NCBI GenBank assembly: GCA_963728475.1
Contig: CAVSKL010000001.1
Span: 744,001-808,000, forward strand
Length of the DNA: 64,000 bases
Origin: CAVSKL01 sp963728475 [NCBI: Candidatus Eiseniibacteriota bacterium]
Lineage (GTDB): Bacteria; Eisenbacteria; RBG-16-71-46; JABDJR01
Direction of reading: 5' to 3'
In this document: piece after piece, positions 63,370-64,000 of the stretch
Position numbering within the stretch: position 1 is the first letter of the stretch
How the letters are laid out: every line of letters starts with the position of its first letter
Program-made: the position numbers and the translations under genes
Notes under the pieces: model-generated
The model's input: only the letters and a program-made list of their open reading frames with translations
Told to the model about the DNA's origin: nothing
The model's database searches: none

Positions 63370-63813
63370 ATGCTCGCCGACCGGCTCACCGCCGACATGA
63401 AGGAATCGATGAAGGCGCGGGACACGCTTCGCACCTCCGTCCTCCGCATGACCCTGTCCGAAGTCAAGAACGCCCGGATCGAGAAGGGCGCGGACCTCAC
63501 CGACGACGACGTCCTCCAGGTGGTCAAGCGCGCGGTGAAGAAGCGCGAGGAGGCGGCCGAGGCCTTCGGCCAGGGCGGCCGTCCCGAGCTGGCGCAGACC
63601 GAGGAGAAGGAGGCGGAGATCCTCCGCGCCTACCTGCCCCAGCTGCTGGACGCGGTCGCCCTCGAAGCAGCGGTCGACGCCGCCATCGCCGCCTCCGGCG
63701 CGACCTCGGTCAAGCAGATGGGCGTGGTGATGAAGCTCGTCATGGCCGAGCACGGCGCCCGGGTGGACGGGAAGGCGGTGCAGGCGCTGGTCCGGGCCAA
63801 GCTCGGCGAGTAG
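63370..63813 (+). CDS. GatB/YqeY-domain protein
   Basis: The protein has 147 residues: MLADRLTADMKESMKARDTL, then LSEVKNARIEKGADLTDDDV, VVKRAVKKREEAAEAF and KQMGVVMKLVMAEHGARVDG, the YqeY pattern. It resembles the tRNA-binding helical part of GatB; the role is not settled. ATG 63370 follows CGAGGAGACCGCC. Confidence 0.95.
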   Translation: MLADRLTADMKESMKARDTLRTSVLRMTLSEVKNARIEKGADLTDDDVLQVVKRAVKKREEAAEAFGQGGRPELAQTEEKEAEILRAYLPQLLDAVALEAAVDAAIAASGATSVKQMGVVMKLVMAEHGARVDGKAVQALVRAKLGE

Positions 63814-63885
63814 GCTCCGCCCCGCCGGGCCGGCCCGCCCCCCTGGAGCCGACCGCGGAATCCGCCGGTTTCGCCAGCCCGTCCG

Positions 63886-64000
63886 CTATTCCCCGAAGAT
63901 CCCCCGCTTCAACCGCCCCCAGGTGGTCCGCTCCACCGGCACGCCCGAGTAGACCGTGGTGTCGGCGGTGGTATAGATGAAGTCGCCGGTGTGGTTGCCG
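63886..64000 (-). CDS. Secreted protein with TTWG tail, C-terminus only
   Basis: The minus-strand frame from the right edge reads GNHTGDFIYTTADTTVYSGV and ends PVERTTWGRLKRGIFGE. The rest of the gene is outside the window. It is recognised only by the tail it shares with the proteins ending at 35113 and 62352. Confidence 0.6.
   Translation of the reverse strand, partial: GNHTGDFIYTTADTTVYSGVPVERTTWGRLKRGIFGE

Overview
The window is GC-rich chromosomal DNA from a Gram-negative-type bacterium: it has outer-membrane beta-barrels, lipoproteins, HflK/HflC and a LolA-like domain. High GC, many ATGA/GTGA gene overlaps, and secreted proteins that end in a shared TTWG-x-(I/L)-K tail suggest an uncultured lineage of the Eisenbacteria/Gemmatimonadota/FCB-like kind. 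That placement is an inference; no rRNA or other marker gene is present to settle it.

Region 1 (1 to about 13.3 kb) is a chromosomal integron. The window opens on the last 25 codons of a tyrosine recombinase that ends like an integron integrase. It is followed by a presumed attI region and then same-strand single genes or gene pairs separated by attC sites (R'' box ending in AAC, R' box starting with GTT). Cassette products include a small lipoprotein, a DUF4160/HTH pair, methyltransferases, a Kelch propeller, SnoaL-like proteins, a MazEF-like toxin-antitoxin pair under a 28-bp palindrome, a zinc alcohol dehydrogenase, DUF3237, DUF1801, two VOC proteins and TspO. The integrase points the same way as the cassettes, the reverse of the usual divergent layout. 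Several attC sites are damaged and several genes are broken (hicA fragment, amber-interrupted lipoprotein).

Region 2 (13.4 to about 21.6 kb) is accessory DNA. It holds a complete IS21-family element with iterated terminal repeats, then a cupin, a VOC protein and an arr-type rifampin ADP-ribosyltransferase. It also holds gene fragments (alcohol dehydrogenase 5' end, DUF3224 3' end, GNAT 5' end), a DUF2089/SHOCT-like regulatory pair and a second DUF1801 gene.

Region 3 (about 21.9 kb to the end) is backbone. In order it carries: a coupled operon (dienelactone hydrolase, alpha/alpha-toroid protein, isoprenylcysteine-type methyltransferase); an O-methyltransferase; a RibD/DHFR-like reductase; rhomboid protease; malic enzyme with a PTA domain; HflK-HflC; an AcvB/VirJ-like hydrolase next to an MprF-like aminoacyl-phosphatidylglycerol synthase; secreted protein; uracil phosphoribosyltransferase; di-heme peroxidase; a small operon of thymidine kinase, glycosidase-like lipoprotein and barrel; GH15 glucoamylase-like enzyme; TPR protein; hybrid histidine kinase; RND exporter fused to a LolA-like domain, with a porin-like barrel; MFS; DJ-1; VOC; M20 amidohydrolase; stand-alone DUF2156; MscS; TrpF-like; DinB; aminotransferase; beta-helix protein; macrodomain; YqeY; and a truncated secreted protein at the right edge.

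Two genes (the AcvB/VirJ-like gene and the beta-helix gene) are each broken at a run of exactly ten Gs, and one extra G repairs each. This looks like homopolymer undercalling or G-tract slippage rather than true loss. No tRNA, rRNA or CRISPR array was seen.
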